Positions 43,700 through 53,738 of a stretch of DNA of 64,000 nt are shown piece by piece. The first letter of the stretch is position 1; each line of letters begins with the position of its first letter. Position numbers and translations under genes: made by a program. The DNA is taken from NCBI GenBank assembly GCA_948099385.1, contig CANUEZ040000156.1, positions 7,647,501-7,711,500 of the forward strand. Direction: 5' to 3'. The notes beneath the pieces were generated by a model, which did not search any database, was not told the origin of the DNA, and saw only the letters and a list, made by a program, of their open reading frames with translations. The DNA comes from Fasciola hepatica. Lineage: Eukaryota > Platyhelminthes > Trematoda > Plagiorchiida > Fasciolidae.

Positions 43700-44760
43700 A
43701 ATTTATGGGTCTATAAGTTACTAAGTGAGAGATGGACACGATGACGTAGGTTGGACAGGCCTAATAGTTTTGGAGGTGGCTTGTTGAACACGTTCTAAGG
43801 CCTCATGATCTTGAAGACAAGAGGGCAATACCTATCTACCGTACTCCAGCAAAAGCAGATGTACACGCCAAAAGTAACTGAGGAGTCATCCCCAAGGATG
43901 CGCGGTCAGGACCTTCTAATCGTATTTGGGACCCAAAAGGCTGACTAGCTTGCAAGCTGTTGATAATGGGAGAAGGGATGTGAGATAATTTACCAAGAGA
44001 CCGATAACACTGTATCAGTTAACCCCTACAGCATGGCTGCTACGCTAACCGATAAAGTGTGACTGGTTATTCCGCCGGATGGCGTGCTCACGGATTTATC
44101 AAACTTAGCTAGAATGTTCCATTACTGGGACCAAAGTTTCTTTCCATCAGTTGCAATTTTGGAGCGCCCAAAGGATGAACTCCAGAGATTTATACAGTCC
44201 GCATACTTGGGAGCATTACCTGTAAGGGTTGGGGAAAGGTGATTTTTGTGAGTAAGGTATAGTAGGGGGCTTAACACCGACCTTCTTGAGACTCCAGATT
44301 TCCTGGGGGTGGTTGGGACAAAACACTCCCCACCTTACATACAAAGGTGCGGTTGGTGAGAAAACTGGGAGGGATGACCAATGCAGAGCTTTTTCCTGTT
44401 TTTTGCAGCCTTCAAGAAGGTCGACGTAAAAAAAATGCACACAAAAGCCCAGGGAGCCTAATTTGGCAAAAGCAGATCTCACTTGTATGCAAGTGAGAAA
44501 GAACCGCACTGCAGAGGGAGGGCCCGAAAATCTTGCTGGTGCCGCCAGTCCGATTATTGTGTCCGTAACTGGGCGCGAGATGTTGGCTACATTTTTTGTA
44601 GATGCCTGAGGTAACTGGTTTTTTCTAGCTGCTAGAAAGCTCCACTGTCAACAAAACGCTGAATCATGGACGCATAAAGAGCTGAGTATTTGTCCGTCAT
44701 CTTGGGGACGCGGAGATGGGTTACATCTGGACCAACGGAAAACCCGGGTAACCGCGCGAG
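43700..44760 (-). pseudogene. CR1-B copy 4, RT fragment
   Basis: The minus strand matches the CR1-B RT of 20,765-21,850 at the nucleotide level. A GGTCCAGATGTAACCCATCT segment near 44,730 corresponds to the RT start. CACCAACCGCACCTTTGTAT and AGTGTTTTGTCCCAACC (44,320-44,385) correspond to the FLTDRTFVVKVGNVLSQP region, and a GTGTACATCTGCTTTTGCTGGAGTACGGTAG-like stretch (about 43,840-43,870) to TYIRPLLEYG. Frames are too broken to translate. Confidence 0.7.
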
Positions 44761-47030
44761 CGGAAATAGTGAATTGACCGAGGGCAGAGACCAAAGGCAT
44801 TTGGTGTATTGTTGGATGAGGCGATGTCGGAATTGCGCTGAAACATACTGTGGTGTTAGCTAACGCCTTAACAATTTAGCTGGGACATGTGGCTGGGAAT
44901 CTGCAATGATTTTTTAGAGACGGTAGTGTTGGAATTGTGATACTCAGAGGATGCGTGTAAAGAATGAAAGTGCCGTAATGCTTCCTGTTTACTAGAGTTT
45001 CGCCCGTTTGACTGCCCTTGGATAGGACCTAATTCATTGTTTTCATTTGTTCTGGATAACTCTAAAGTTTTTCCTTCTCGAGTAGAATCTCTGGCCCCGA
45101 GTATATTAAACAGATGTGCGGGTTCATCCACAATGAGCCTGAAAGGACTAAAGAGAGATCAACAACTTGTCTGCGGAAGATAAATTAAGGAGCTGGGTAG
45201 CATATCAGCCAAGAAGGACTCGCTGGATTGCCTTCCGACTCGTTGGCGTAGCTGATCCGCTTAACCGAGTTCACATGGCAATGGCTTGATCAAAAGTTTC
45301 TTGTTGGAGGACCTTCGAAGTTCTATTTTTTGGGAAACAGGAGGCTAACTGACCATGAAACTTGACCCAATGGGAGTATAATCAGTTTACCATAAGGTGG
45401 CAAGCAGCGCATTTCATCCGTTTCGGACCATTCACAGATGATAAGCTAACCTGGTAGAAAAGGAGTGTGTCCTATGCGATATTTGGTCATTCATTTACGT
45501 CCTGTATCCACAAGTCCTCGAGACCGAACTCCAGAATGAATCTATCAAAGGTGATTTAGGGAGTGTCAACTCTTTGCCACTCAATAGCAGATGAGTTGAA
45601 GCCACTGGTGGGTAACTCAAGCATAAACATGCGCAGTTTTTCATGGAGGCTAGGAAGTCTAAGGGTCCTGAACTGTCAGAGGAAAACACGCGGGAGGAGG
45701 ATAGAACTCATCAAGCAGCAGGGTGCTTGTACAGGAGAGTAAAAGACAGCCAGCAAACCGCAAGCAAATGAGAGAGCTGGAGGTTTATTGTGGTAGGAAG
45801 AGCGATAAAACTTCCGTAGTGTGACAGAAACCCCCATGAGTACCTCCTTTTGAGTCTTGAGTAACTGTGGAATATCCTGGGATGGTTAATCCGGCTTCGC
45901 TTATGTTGCATATGATTCAGATCTCGGCCAAGACTGACTTGTGGCCCCTCATTTACTGTCCGCAGCTGAAACTACGGGGTCTTATTCAGTAGGCTCGAAC
46001 AGTTGCTGCACATTCTCTTGAGGATGCGCTGAGCGGTTGCCGCAGGACTGCCACAGAAAAGTTGTTTTGGTTTTGTACATAGAGAAAGGGTATTTCCCGC
46101 TATGTTGCGACTTCCAGGAGTTCCGTACGATTTGGTTACTCTCCATTGGCTCTAAGAGAGAGCAGGGAGCTAGCTTGCACCCGGGAGCAGCAGTTTAGCT
46201 TGGACTGAAGACTTAGCAGAATATCATTTTTCAACCTAACCGGCTGCCATCCCAAGGTGGGACACTTCACTGAGTCATCCTATAGTGAAACGAAGTGTTG
46301 GACAACGATGAATTTGCAGAAGGCTGTGTATTAAAGCAGGTGTACTGGACGACCCAATTTAGGTGATTACAGGCGGAAGTAGTTTGGAGTCCAGAAAGAA
46401 CATTTGCAAGAAATTACTTCCTACTGGTTTGTTGTTGCCCCGGATAACCTCTATTCAGGGGGTATCCAGTTTATGCTTGAAGCAGGAAACCAAGTTTGCA
46501 GCCGCCACATGTGGGGGTGGCTAATTCCACTCGTTGGTTATTCTTTGATAGAACAGCTGAGCTGTTACCGTCTTCTTGCCATGAATTTGGTCAGCTCATT
46601 CTCGTGCCCGCTGAGTATAACTTTGTGACCACTGGCCGAACGAGGTCCGTCAGTACTGTGATTCCCTGGTAGAGCTTTGAAGTTTCTTTCAGGCCCTCTC
46701 GGAGATGTCGACGACCAGCTAGGAGCAGGTAAAAGAGGTATGCGTATCCTAATATGGGCTGCTCGTGGACCGTTAACCGCCCGGATAAATCTGTAAAATG
46801 AATACAGCACATTCCTGTCTCTCAAGCCAGTCTTGGTCAGGTCACAGGACTTTCGGCTGGGGCAAATAAATGTCCACTTTCTTGCATCACAAATCCACGA
46901 AGTTCCCATTGTGCTGCGACTTCCTGGTATCCCATACGGTTCCGTGCATTTGGTTATCTACGGCAATTGAGGGGAAGGTAAGAAAGTAGTCTCACAATTA
47001 TATAGGCTCGGAGCCATATCTCACTGCTCT
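44761..47030. other. Unassigned sequence
   Basis: About 2.3 kb with short ORFs. Two similar 40-50 base segments, each starting TGYTGCGACTTCC, lie at about 46,105 and 46,912 in the same orientation. BEL-A inserted at its right edge. No gene was recognised. Confidence 0.4.
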
Positions 47031-47035
47031 TCTAG
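47031..47035 (+). repeat. BEL-A target site duplication, left copy (TCTAG)
   Basis: Identical to 53,734-53,738 on the other side of the element; 5 bases, as expected for BEL/Pao integration. Confidence 0.95.
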
Positions 47036-47414
47036 TGTAACAGCCGGTCGTGGAAAATCCCCCTTTTTCCCTCGCGATTCAGTGTTTTTTCCCAACATCA
47101 CTCATTTCCATACACTATTGACTTGTCTTTACGAACTGGTTGTTTTTCTGGACCAATTGTTGTTTGTTCGCGCCCAGAGCGCTATTTTGGCACATCCTTG
47201 TTCAGGACCTGCGTGACGCACGTGCTGTCTGCTCACACGCTGCTATTCGGTTTCTCGTTGTTGAGACTTTGTGATCGTATTATTGAGGTTTGTATATTGT
47301 TTACGTCATTGTTTATTTTAATAATCTAGTATCGTAGAATTATCACGGATAATCGCCTTCTGATTTCGGGATCCGTTGCGAATTTGGCTACGCATTGCTC
47401 AAACGTTCGTAACA
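47036..47414 (+). repeat. BEL-A 5' LTR
   Basis: 379 bases, TGTAACAGCC...CGTTCGTAACA. It differs from the 3' LTR by one substitution (C at 47,182, T at 53,501) and one T in a T-run (six here, seven there). Confidence 0.97.
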
Positions 47415-47456
47415 ATACTCAATAGATCTATTTGGAACGAGGAAAATTCACGCAAA

Positions 47457-47924
47457 ATGCCAAGGAAAGGATCAAAGGCAGTCGAACCCGGACAGGAAGT
47501 AATACGGCAAGTCTCTGGGGAGGTTTTGGGTACTTATGATTCTTTAGCTAATGCTAGATCGCCTAGTCCTGTCAGTGCTAGCTCATGTGTTATTGAAAGC
47601 AATATTGATCGTAAGGACGTTGATTTATATAAGCTGAGAATAATAGAACTAGAGCAACAGTTACTTTCGGCTAGACTACAGGCGCATGAAGCAGAGAAGT
47701 GTACACAGAAACAGCGAGAGTATAGGACCAGTGACTTCGACACTTCCGATAGGTTAGAGTGCAATAAGGTAGGGAACCCCAAGCCGGTCGCCGACTACAA
47801 ACCACTATCGATCGATCTGCCTAGAGTGGAGTTAACGGTTTTCGACGGGCGAGCTGAGCAATATTGCAAGTTTGTCAAACAGTTCGAGACGTTCGTTGAA
47901 AACAAGGTAACCGACCCTGGGTAA
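47457..47924 (+). pseudogene. BEL-A gag, N-terminal part up to an in-frame stop
   Basis: It starts at ATG 47,457 with MPRKGSKAVEPGQEVIRQV; upstream codons in the same frame belong to the LTR and leader. A Ser-rich segment, a probable coiled coil (LRIIELEQQLLSARLQAHEA) and the capsid block VFDGRAEQYCKFVKQFETFV follow. The frame meets TAA at codon 156. In BEL-B the same position is Gln (SDPGQR), and the BEL-A frame remains open directly after the stop, so this is best read as a point nonsense mutation. A programmed readthrough stop inside gag would be unusual for the family. Confidence 0.9.
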
Positions 47925-47987
47925 AGGCTTCTTTACCTTACTCACTACTGCCGAGGCCGAGCGCGAGAAGCTATCGACGGATGCACC

Positions 47988-50900
47988 ATGCTCGATCCAG
48001 AACAAGGCTACACAAGGGCAAGAAAGATTCTGAGGGACTTGTTTGGCCAACCTTTCAAAGTAGCCCGTAACCTAATAGAGGGCGTGATGGCAGAGGCAAA
48101 GAAAACCAAGGGCGACGTCTACACCATGGCCGACCTGGTGATCAAGATGCAGAACTGCTCAATAGCCCTCGACCATTTAGGTTACAGAGCTGACCTAGAC
48201 GCCATGCACACTTTGGAAGGCATAGTCCGTCACCTCTCTCCCGAACTACAGGGTCGGTGGGCGGAAGAAGCTGAACGGATAAGCCGAGGCGACAGAGAAG
48301 CCAACTTCGAAGACCTGACTGAATACTTAGACAGGCAAACGAAGATAGCTGACAGCAGATTCGGCCGACTCATCCGGGACAGCAACCGAGCAAACAAGCC
48401 CGGCACTAGCCAAGTCCAAACCCCTGTACGGGAACATACAAAGTACCAGCCTTGGACCAACACACACGTCATTTCACGAGATGCTACGGCGAAACCAAAT
48501 TGCAGATCCTGTGGTACTAGCCATGGCCTACCAGAATGCCCCAAGTTCGGCAATGCCACAATAGACGAACGGTGGGGAATGGCGAGGATGGCAGGAGCAT
48601 GTTTCATCTGTCTCAACACCACGCACCGGGCAGCAGCCTGTAGAACAAGGAATCGATGTGGTTACGAGGGCTGCACGGGCAGACACCATCGGCTGCTGCA
48701 TCAGGCGAGAATAACCATATCCGAGGCGAGTGCCAAGCCCAGCGTGATTTGTTCAACTTCACAATCTGCCAGTAAACCGGTACGTTTAGGCGTAGTGGCC
48801 GTGGGAGTAGTGACTCCGACTGGGATAGCCAAGGCGTTGGCTTTCGTTGATAGTGGATCCGACACCACTTTAGTGAAAGAGCGGTTTGCCGACAAACACC
48901 AACTGGCTAAAGGTGCGACGTCGTTAGCAGTGAGCACGGTGGGCGGAACACAGGTAATGACTGCCGGTAGATTAAGGCTGCAACTCATCTCTCTAGACAC
49001 TAACGAGGAAATTGAACCAACGGAGGCATTCACGTTAGCGGATCTCCCCATGCGAGCACCAAGGTCGGTGAACGCAATCTTGACTCGATGGCCCCACCTG
49101 CAGGATGTAACCGTTGTAGACTGGGAAGATGATGAGGTGGATCTCATCATCGGATGCGACGTGCCAGAGGCGCATTGGGTGCTTGACCAAAGAGTGGGCG
49201 ACCGCCAGGCACCTTATGCCGTACGCACGGCTCTGGGATGGATGTTATACGGTCCAGTGGGGGTACGCGGTTCCGTGAATTACTTATCCGCCGAAACGGA
49301 CCGCATAGAGTATCATCTGCAACGGCTTTATGAAAAGGAGTTTCATGACATTGGAGACGAAAGACCGACGCTGTCTCAAGAGGATCACTTCGCTCTACGA
49401 ACGGTGCGGCAAGGCACTAGAGGCCTCAAAAAACAGTTCGAGGTTCCCCTCCCATGGCGCACACCGGTCGACCCGTGGACTGACAACAGAAATTATGTTC
49501 TCCAACGATTACTACGACTGAAAGAACGCTTCATTCGAGACCAGAATCTGTGGGAACGATACGCGGATTTGATGAAGCGAAACGAGGACCTCGGTTACGT
49601 TGAAAGGGTGCCTGTTAACACCGACAGCAAAAGGGGTATCTGGTATCTGCCTCACCATCCGGTTATCAACCCCAAGAAACCCAATAAACTGCGCGTGGTT
49701 TTCGACTGTGCGGCCAAGTTCCAGGGCAAGTCGTTAAACGATCGCCTACTACAGGGGCCTGACTGGACCACACCACTGATCGATGTTCTGTGCCATTTCA
49801 GAGTGGGTAAAGTGGCTTTGTCTGCTGACATTAGGGAAATGTTCCATCAGGTGAAGATTCCGGTAGGAGAACGAGATGCTTTGCGTTTCCTGTGGTGGGA
49901 AGGGAGCGACCGGGACAACGCAGTGGTGAATTATAGAATGACCGTCCACCCCTTCGGAGCCATATCGTCACCATTTTGTGCCAACTACGCCCTCCGAGAA
50001 TCAGCGAACAAACATGGCGATCTAGTACATCGGACGGTGGTAGAAAGCGTCAGCAGGAACTTCTACGTCGACGACTACCTTGGGTCATTCGATGATGTGG
50101 AATCAGCTCTAGAGCAGTTCAGGGGTCTGACGAGATTGCTGGAAGAGGGTGGCTTCCATCTAACTAAATGGATGTCGAACGCTTCAGAAGTGCTGAAGGT
50201 CATCCCGTATCACGAAAAGGTCGAAAGGGTAAGAGATTTGGACGGCTCTCCACTTCCTATCGAGCGCACTTTAGGGATACAATGGGACGCGGAAACGGAC
50301 GATTTTGTTTTCGAACTGAACGTTCCCGAGCTGCCAATAACCCGTCGTGGCATACTATCTGCCGTCTCAAGTTTGTTCGACCCGCTCGGTTTCGTCTCAC
50401 CGTGGCTGCTACCCGGAAAGATCTTGCTGCAGCGGCTGTGCCGTAAGAAAGTTGATTGGGACCAGTCACTGGACCGAGGGGACCGGCTGGACTGGGAGGA
50501 ATTTTTGAACACCTTGAAGAAATTAGGGGACATAAGAATACCACGATGTTTGACCCCTGGCCATACGACACGGACTGGAGAACTACATGCCTTTTCCGAT
50601 GCATCCGAAGTCGGTTATGGAGCTGTGGTGTACGGACGATGGTGCGCAGGAGATGGACAATATACCACGAGGATCCTGTTCGCCAAAGCCCGCGTTGCTC
50701 CACTGAAGTCGGTCTCAATCCCACGCCTTGAACTCAGCGCAGCCGTGTTGGCAGTCAGGGTGGTGCAAGCTGTGAAGAGATGTTTCGATCTCTACATTTG
50801 GTCGGTGAGCTTCTGGACGGATTCAACGATAGTACTTTACTACATTAACAACGTACGGAGCCGGTTTAGTACTTTCGTTGCTAACCGGCTCACGATTATC

Positions 50901-52652
50901 CACGATGAATCGGCCACGCACCAGTGGAGTCATGTCAGGTCTGGTGATAATCCGGCCGACCTGTGCTCCCGAGGTGCGAACAACTTCAGGCAACTGGACA
51001 CGTGGACGAGAGGGCCGAACTTCCTGCAATTGCCCAAACAGGACTGGCCCGTGTTCGAATTAAAACCCCCTACGGAATTGGAACTGGAGATCAAAGGCGT
51101 AGTGATAGCAACCAACGTCGTCGAAGCGTCGCCCATTTTATCGCGACTGGTCAGGTTTTCTTCCTGGATGAAGACGCTTCGTTCGCTAGTTTGGTTAACC
51201 AGGTTCAAGATAAGTTTACTAGTCATGAAAGGGCTACGGCCCTCAGGTCGGATACCGGTCGGCCCGATAGGTCCCGATGAGCTACAAGCGGCAGAGTACG
51301 ATATTTTCAGAATGATACAACGCGAGGCTTTCGCCCGAGAACTCAAGAGGGCGGAAGAAGTGGGGCTGACCAATGAAGACATGCCATCTCCAAGAGGCGA
51401 GCTGAAGCGTTTAAACCCCAAAATCATCAACGGACTGCTGCGGGTGGATGGTAGGCTGACCAACGCCCACCTGAACTTCGACACAAAGTATCCTATACTG
51501 CTGCCTGCGAGACAACCCGTAGTAGAGCTAATGATTCAACACGTCCACGCCGTGGAGGGACATGCCGGGGAAAGTCACGTGACGAGCGTCATCCGAAAGC
51601 GTCTTTGGTTGTTGAGAGGACGAGAGACTGTAAAACGCGTGATCCGACGGTGTGTGCAATGCAGGAGACGCAATGCCACAGCAGGCAAACAACTCATGGC
51701 CCCGCTACCAGAATGCAGGGTAACTACGGGCTGGTGGCCGTTCAGTGACACCGGGTTGGACTATTTCGGGCCCTTGTGGATCAAGTGCGGGAAAAGATTA
51801 GAAAAGCGATACGGATGTATCATGACGTGCATGAAATCACGTGCGGTGCACCTAGAAGTCGCACATTCGATGACGACCGATTCGTTTCTACGGGCCTTGC
51901 AAAGATTTATCAACCGAAGAGGCGTACCGGGCGACATATACTCAGATAATGGATCGAACTTTGTGGGCGCTCAACGGGAATTGCAGCGTTGGCACAAGAA
52001 CATAAACAGGGACGAACTGCAGAATCGAACCGTGGCCTACGGCATACGATGGCATTTCAACCCCCCACAGGCCAGTCACCGAGGCGGCATATGGGAACGC
52101 ATGATCCGGTCCGCCAGACGAATATTGCTGTCAATCATGGAGCAGCAGCCGCCCGACGACGAGACCCTGAACACCGTCATGACTGAGGTGGAGCGAATCC
52201 TGAACAACCGCCCCCTGGTTCCAGTATTGAACGGCGACCCCACCCACCTGGCGCTCACCCCAAACGACTTATTGACGCTAAGGTCGAACGAGGGTTTCCA
52301 AGGGCCGGTAAACCTTCGTGGGAGCTACCTCCACGGGTGGAAGCAAGCGAACTATCTGGCCAAGGTCTTCTGGAGGCGATGGCTACGGGAGTACCTACCG
52401 GCTTTGCAGACTCGACAGAAGTGGATAGCCAAAACAAGACCATTCAAAGTTGGGGACGTGGTTATGATCGCCGACGAACGCGCACATTTCAGCGCTTGGT
52501 CTTTGGGAGTAGTTACGGAAACCATCAAAAGCACCGACGAAATGATAAGAACGGTGAAGGTGAAGACAGCTAACGGAGTGCTCATTCGTGACATACGCAG
52601 TATTAACCTACTCGAGAGCGAAGACGGAGGAGCTGATAACCCTGTGGCCTAG
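47988..52652 (+). CDS. BEL-A gag C-terminus and complete pol polyprotein
   Basis: A 1,554-codon open frame, in phase with the gag N-terminus; its first Met is internal to gag. Residues 1-140 are capsid. Zinc knuckles are C172-C175-H179-C184 and C205-C208-H213-C218, with a third Cys/His cluster after them. The protease has VDSGSD with catalytic Asp 288. RT has VVFDCAAKFQG, SADIREMFHQ and the catalytic YVDD at 693-696. RNase H begins FSDASE (Asp 871) and includes LELSAAVL and FWTDST. Integrase has an HHCC region from about 1,184 (HVHAVEGHAGE...CVQCRRR) and the catalytic triad Asp 1258 (DYFGPL), Asp 1320 (SDNGSNF), Glu 1370 (GGIWERM). The protein would cut itself into enzymes, copy the element RNA and insert the DNA. 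With gag interrupted upstream, this copy probably cannot move alone, but its enzymes look sound. Confidence 0.95.
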   Translation: MLDPEQGYTRARKILRDLFGQPFKVARNLIEGVMAEAKKTKGDVYTMADLVIKMQNCSIALDHLGYRADLDAMHTLEGIVRHLSPELQGRWAEEAERISRGDREANFEDLTEYLDRQTKIADSRFGRLIRDSNRANKPGTSQVQTPVREHTKYQPWTNTHVISRDATAKPNCRSCGTSHGLPECPKFGNATIDERWGMARMAGACFICLNTTHRAAACRTRNRCGYEGCTGRHHRLLHQARITISEASAKPSVICSTSQSASKPVRLGVVAVGVVTPTGIAKALAFVDSGSDTTLVKERFADKHQLAKGATSLAVSTVGGTQVMTAGRLRLQLISLDTNEEIEPTEAFTLADLPMRAPRSVNAILTRWPHLQDVTVVDWEDDEVDLIIGCDVPEAHWVLDQRVGDRQAPYAVRTALGWMLYGPVGVRGSVNYLSAETDRIEYHLQRLYEKEFHDIGDERPTLSQEDHFALRTVRQGTRGLKKQFEVPLPWRTPVDPWTDNRNYVLQRLLRLKERFIRDQNLWERYADLMKRNEDLGYVERVPVNTDSKRGIWYLPHHPVINPKKPNKLRVVFDCAAKFQGKSLNDRLLQGPDWTTPLIDVLCHFRVGKVALSADIREMFHQVKIPVGERDALRFLWWEGSDRDNAVVNYRMTVHPFGAISSPFCANYALRESANKHGDLVHRTVVESVSRNFYVDDYLGSFDDVESALEQFRGLTRLLEEGGFHLTKWMSNASEVLKVIPYHEKVERVRDLDGSPLPIERTLGIQWDAETDDFVFELNVPELPITRRGILSAVSSLFDPLGFVSPWLLPGKILLQRLCRKKVDWDQSLDRGDRLDWEEFLNTLKKLGDIRIPRCLTPGHTTRTGELHAFSDASEVGYGAVVYGRWCAGDGQYTTRILFAKARVAPLKSVSIPRLELSAAVLAVRVVQAVKRCFDLYIWSVSFWTDSTIVLYYINNVRSRFSTFVANRLTIIHDESATHQWSHVRSGDNPADLCSRGANNFRQLDTWTRGPNFLQLPKQDWPVFELKPPTELELEIKGVVIATNVVEASPILSRLVRFSSWMKTLRSLVWLTRFKISLLVMKGLRPSGRIPVGPIGPDELQAAEYDIFRMIQREAFARELKRAEEVGLTNEDMPSPRGELKRLNPKIINGLLRVDGRLTNAHLNFDTKYPILLPARQPVVELMIQHVHAVEGHAGESHVTSVIRKRLWLLRGRETVKRVIRRCVQCRRRNATAGKQLMAPLPECRVTTGWWPFSDTGLDYFGPLWIKCGKRLEKRYGCIMTCMKSRAVHLEVAHSMTTDSFLRALQRFINRRGVPGDIYSDNGSNFVGAQRELQRWHKNINRDELQNRTVAYGIRWHFNPPQASHRGGIWERMIRSARRILLSIMEQQPPDDETLNTVMTEVERILNNRPLVPVLNGDPTHLALTPNDLLTLRSNEGFQGPVNLRGSYLHGWKQANYLAKVFWRRWLREYLPALQTRQKWIAKTRPFKVGDVVMIADERAHFSAWSLGVVTETIKSTDEMIRTVKVKTANGVLIRDIRSINLLESEDGGADNPVA

Positions 52653-53353
52653 TAAACCTTTTTCACACCAGTAATCGAGGTGGATAAAGAAACACCATAT
52701 ATACCACACAATCTCCGTCAAACACGTTAAGGTGCTCGCGGTCCCTTCGTTGATATTACAGAAGGTTCTTTCCGATATGTGGTGATGGGTGCGATTCCAT
52801 TATACATCCCGATACATACACACATGCACGACGCACTCTACATCCCGTAAACCCATCATACATGTGACAGTGTTCTTTGTTCGCCTTTTGTTGACGCTAA
52901 CGAATGCCCCTTGCACATGTGGAAGTAGTGGAGCTCAGGTCACACATGCATGCTACATTTACTCGTTTTCTTGCCACGCGGTCTTTTGTTGACATTGCAG
53001 AAAGTCATCCTTTGATGTGTAGTCATAACTGTGATTTCATTGTAACCCCGGCACACACACACACGCACACACACACACTAACTCAAGCGCGTACATCCAG
53101 GACCGGACGGCCCCTTACGAGGACAACGTCTATGTGACCATTCACGCCCGCCATCGGTCATTTGGTCTTGTGGAGGATGTAGACTAGCCTCACGTCTATG
53201 TAGCCAATGGGTTAGGTGCGACCAGTAGTAGAACGTCGACGACGAGCATTAGACGCGCGCACTGACAGCAGGGCCTAGGCAGGTAGGAAGAATCAGTACC
53301 TTTATACCGAACCTTTGACTCTGCTAAGGATCCAGGAGGATTTTGGTGGGCGG
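52653..53353 (+). other. BEL-A 3' untranslated region with diverged tandem units and CA repeat
   Basis: A segment starting TTCGTTGATATTACAGAAGG (52,747) recurs in diverged form at 52,985 (TTTTGTTGACATTGCAGAAA), about 240 bases later, each followed by a GTGRTTYCATT-like stretch. A (CA)n tract lies at 53,052-53,078. The end holds the polypurine tract. Confidence 0.75.
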
Positions 53354-53733
53354 TGTAACAGCCGGTCGTGGAAAATCCCCCTTTTTCCCTCGCGATTCAG
53401 TGTTTTTTTCCCAACATCACTCATTTCCATACACTATTGACTTGTCTTTACGAACTGGTTGTTTTTCTGGACCAATTGTTGTTTGTTCGCGCCCAGAGCG
53501 TTATTTTGGCACATCCTTGTTCAGGACCTGCGTGACGCACGTGCTGTCTGCTCACACGCTGCTATTCGGTTTCTCGTTGTTGAGACTTTGTGATCGTATT
53601 ATTGAGGTTTGTATATTGTTTACGTCATTGTTTATTTTAATAATCTAGTATCGTAGAATTATCACGGATAATCGCCTTCTGATTTCGGGATCCGTTGCGA
53701 ATTTGGCTACGCATTGCTCAAACGTTCGTAACA
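53354..53733 (+). repeat. BEL-A 3' LTR
   Basis: 380 bases, matching the 5' LTR apart from one substitution and one T of run length. Preceded by the purine-rich AGGAGGATTTTGGTGGGCGG, the likely polypurine tract. Confidence 0.97.
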
Positions 53734-53738
53734 TCTAG
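53734..53738 (+). repeat. BEL-A target site duplication, right copy (TCTAG)
   Basis: Right copy of the duplication flanking BEL-A. Confidence 0.95.

Larger units (their letters stand above)
47036..53733 (+). mobile_element. BEL-A, nearly intact BEL/Pao LTR retrotransposon
   Basis: A 6.7 kb plus-strand element with near-identical LTRs, a perfect TCTAG target duplication, and one gag-pol reading frame from 47,457 to 52,652. The frame is interrupted only by a TAA at 47,922-47,924. The domain order is gag, zinc knuckles, aspartic protease, RT, RNase H, integrase, all with catalytic residues present. A 0.7 kb 3' untranslated region with a CA repeat and a polypurine tract precedes the 3' LTR. It is the reference copy for the other BEL pieces in this window, and it is the youngest insertion by LTR divergence. 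Confidence 0.97.

Noticed and set aside
46100..46970. Two similar 50-base segments starting TGYTGCGACTTCC as LTRs or terminal repeats
   Set aside because: Same orientation but short, without TG...CA ends, and nothing recognisable lies between them.
47123..47329. Identical ORF at 47,123 and within 53,343-53,648 as a small gene
   Set aside because: Both lie inside the BEL-A LTRs.
48230..50724. Minus-strand ORFs of 130-184 codons in this stretch and beyond
   Set aside because: They are antisense shadows of the BEL-A polyprotein.
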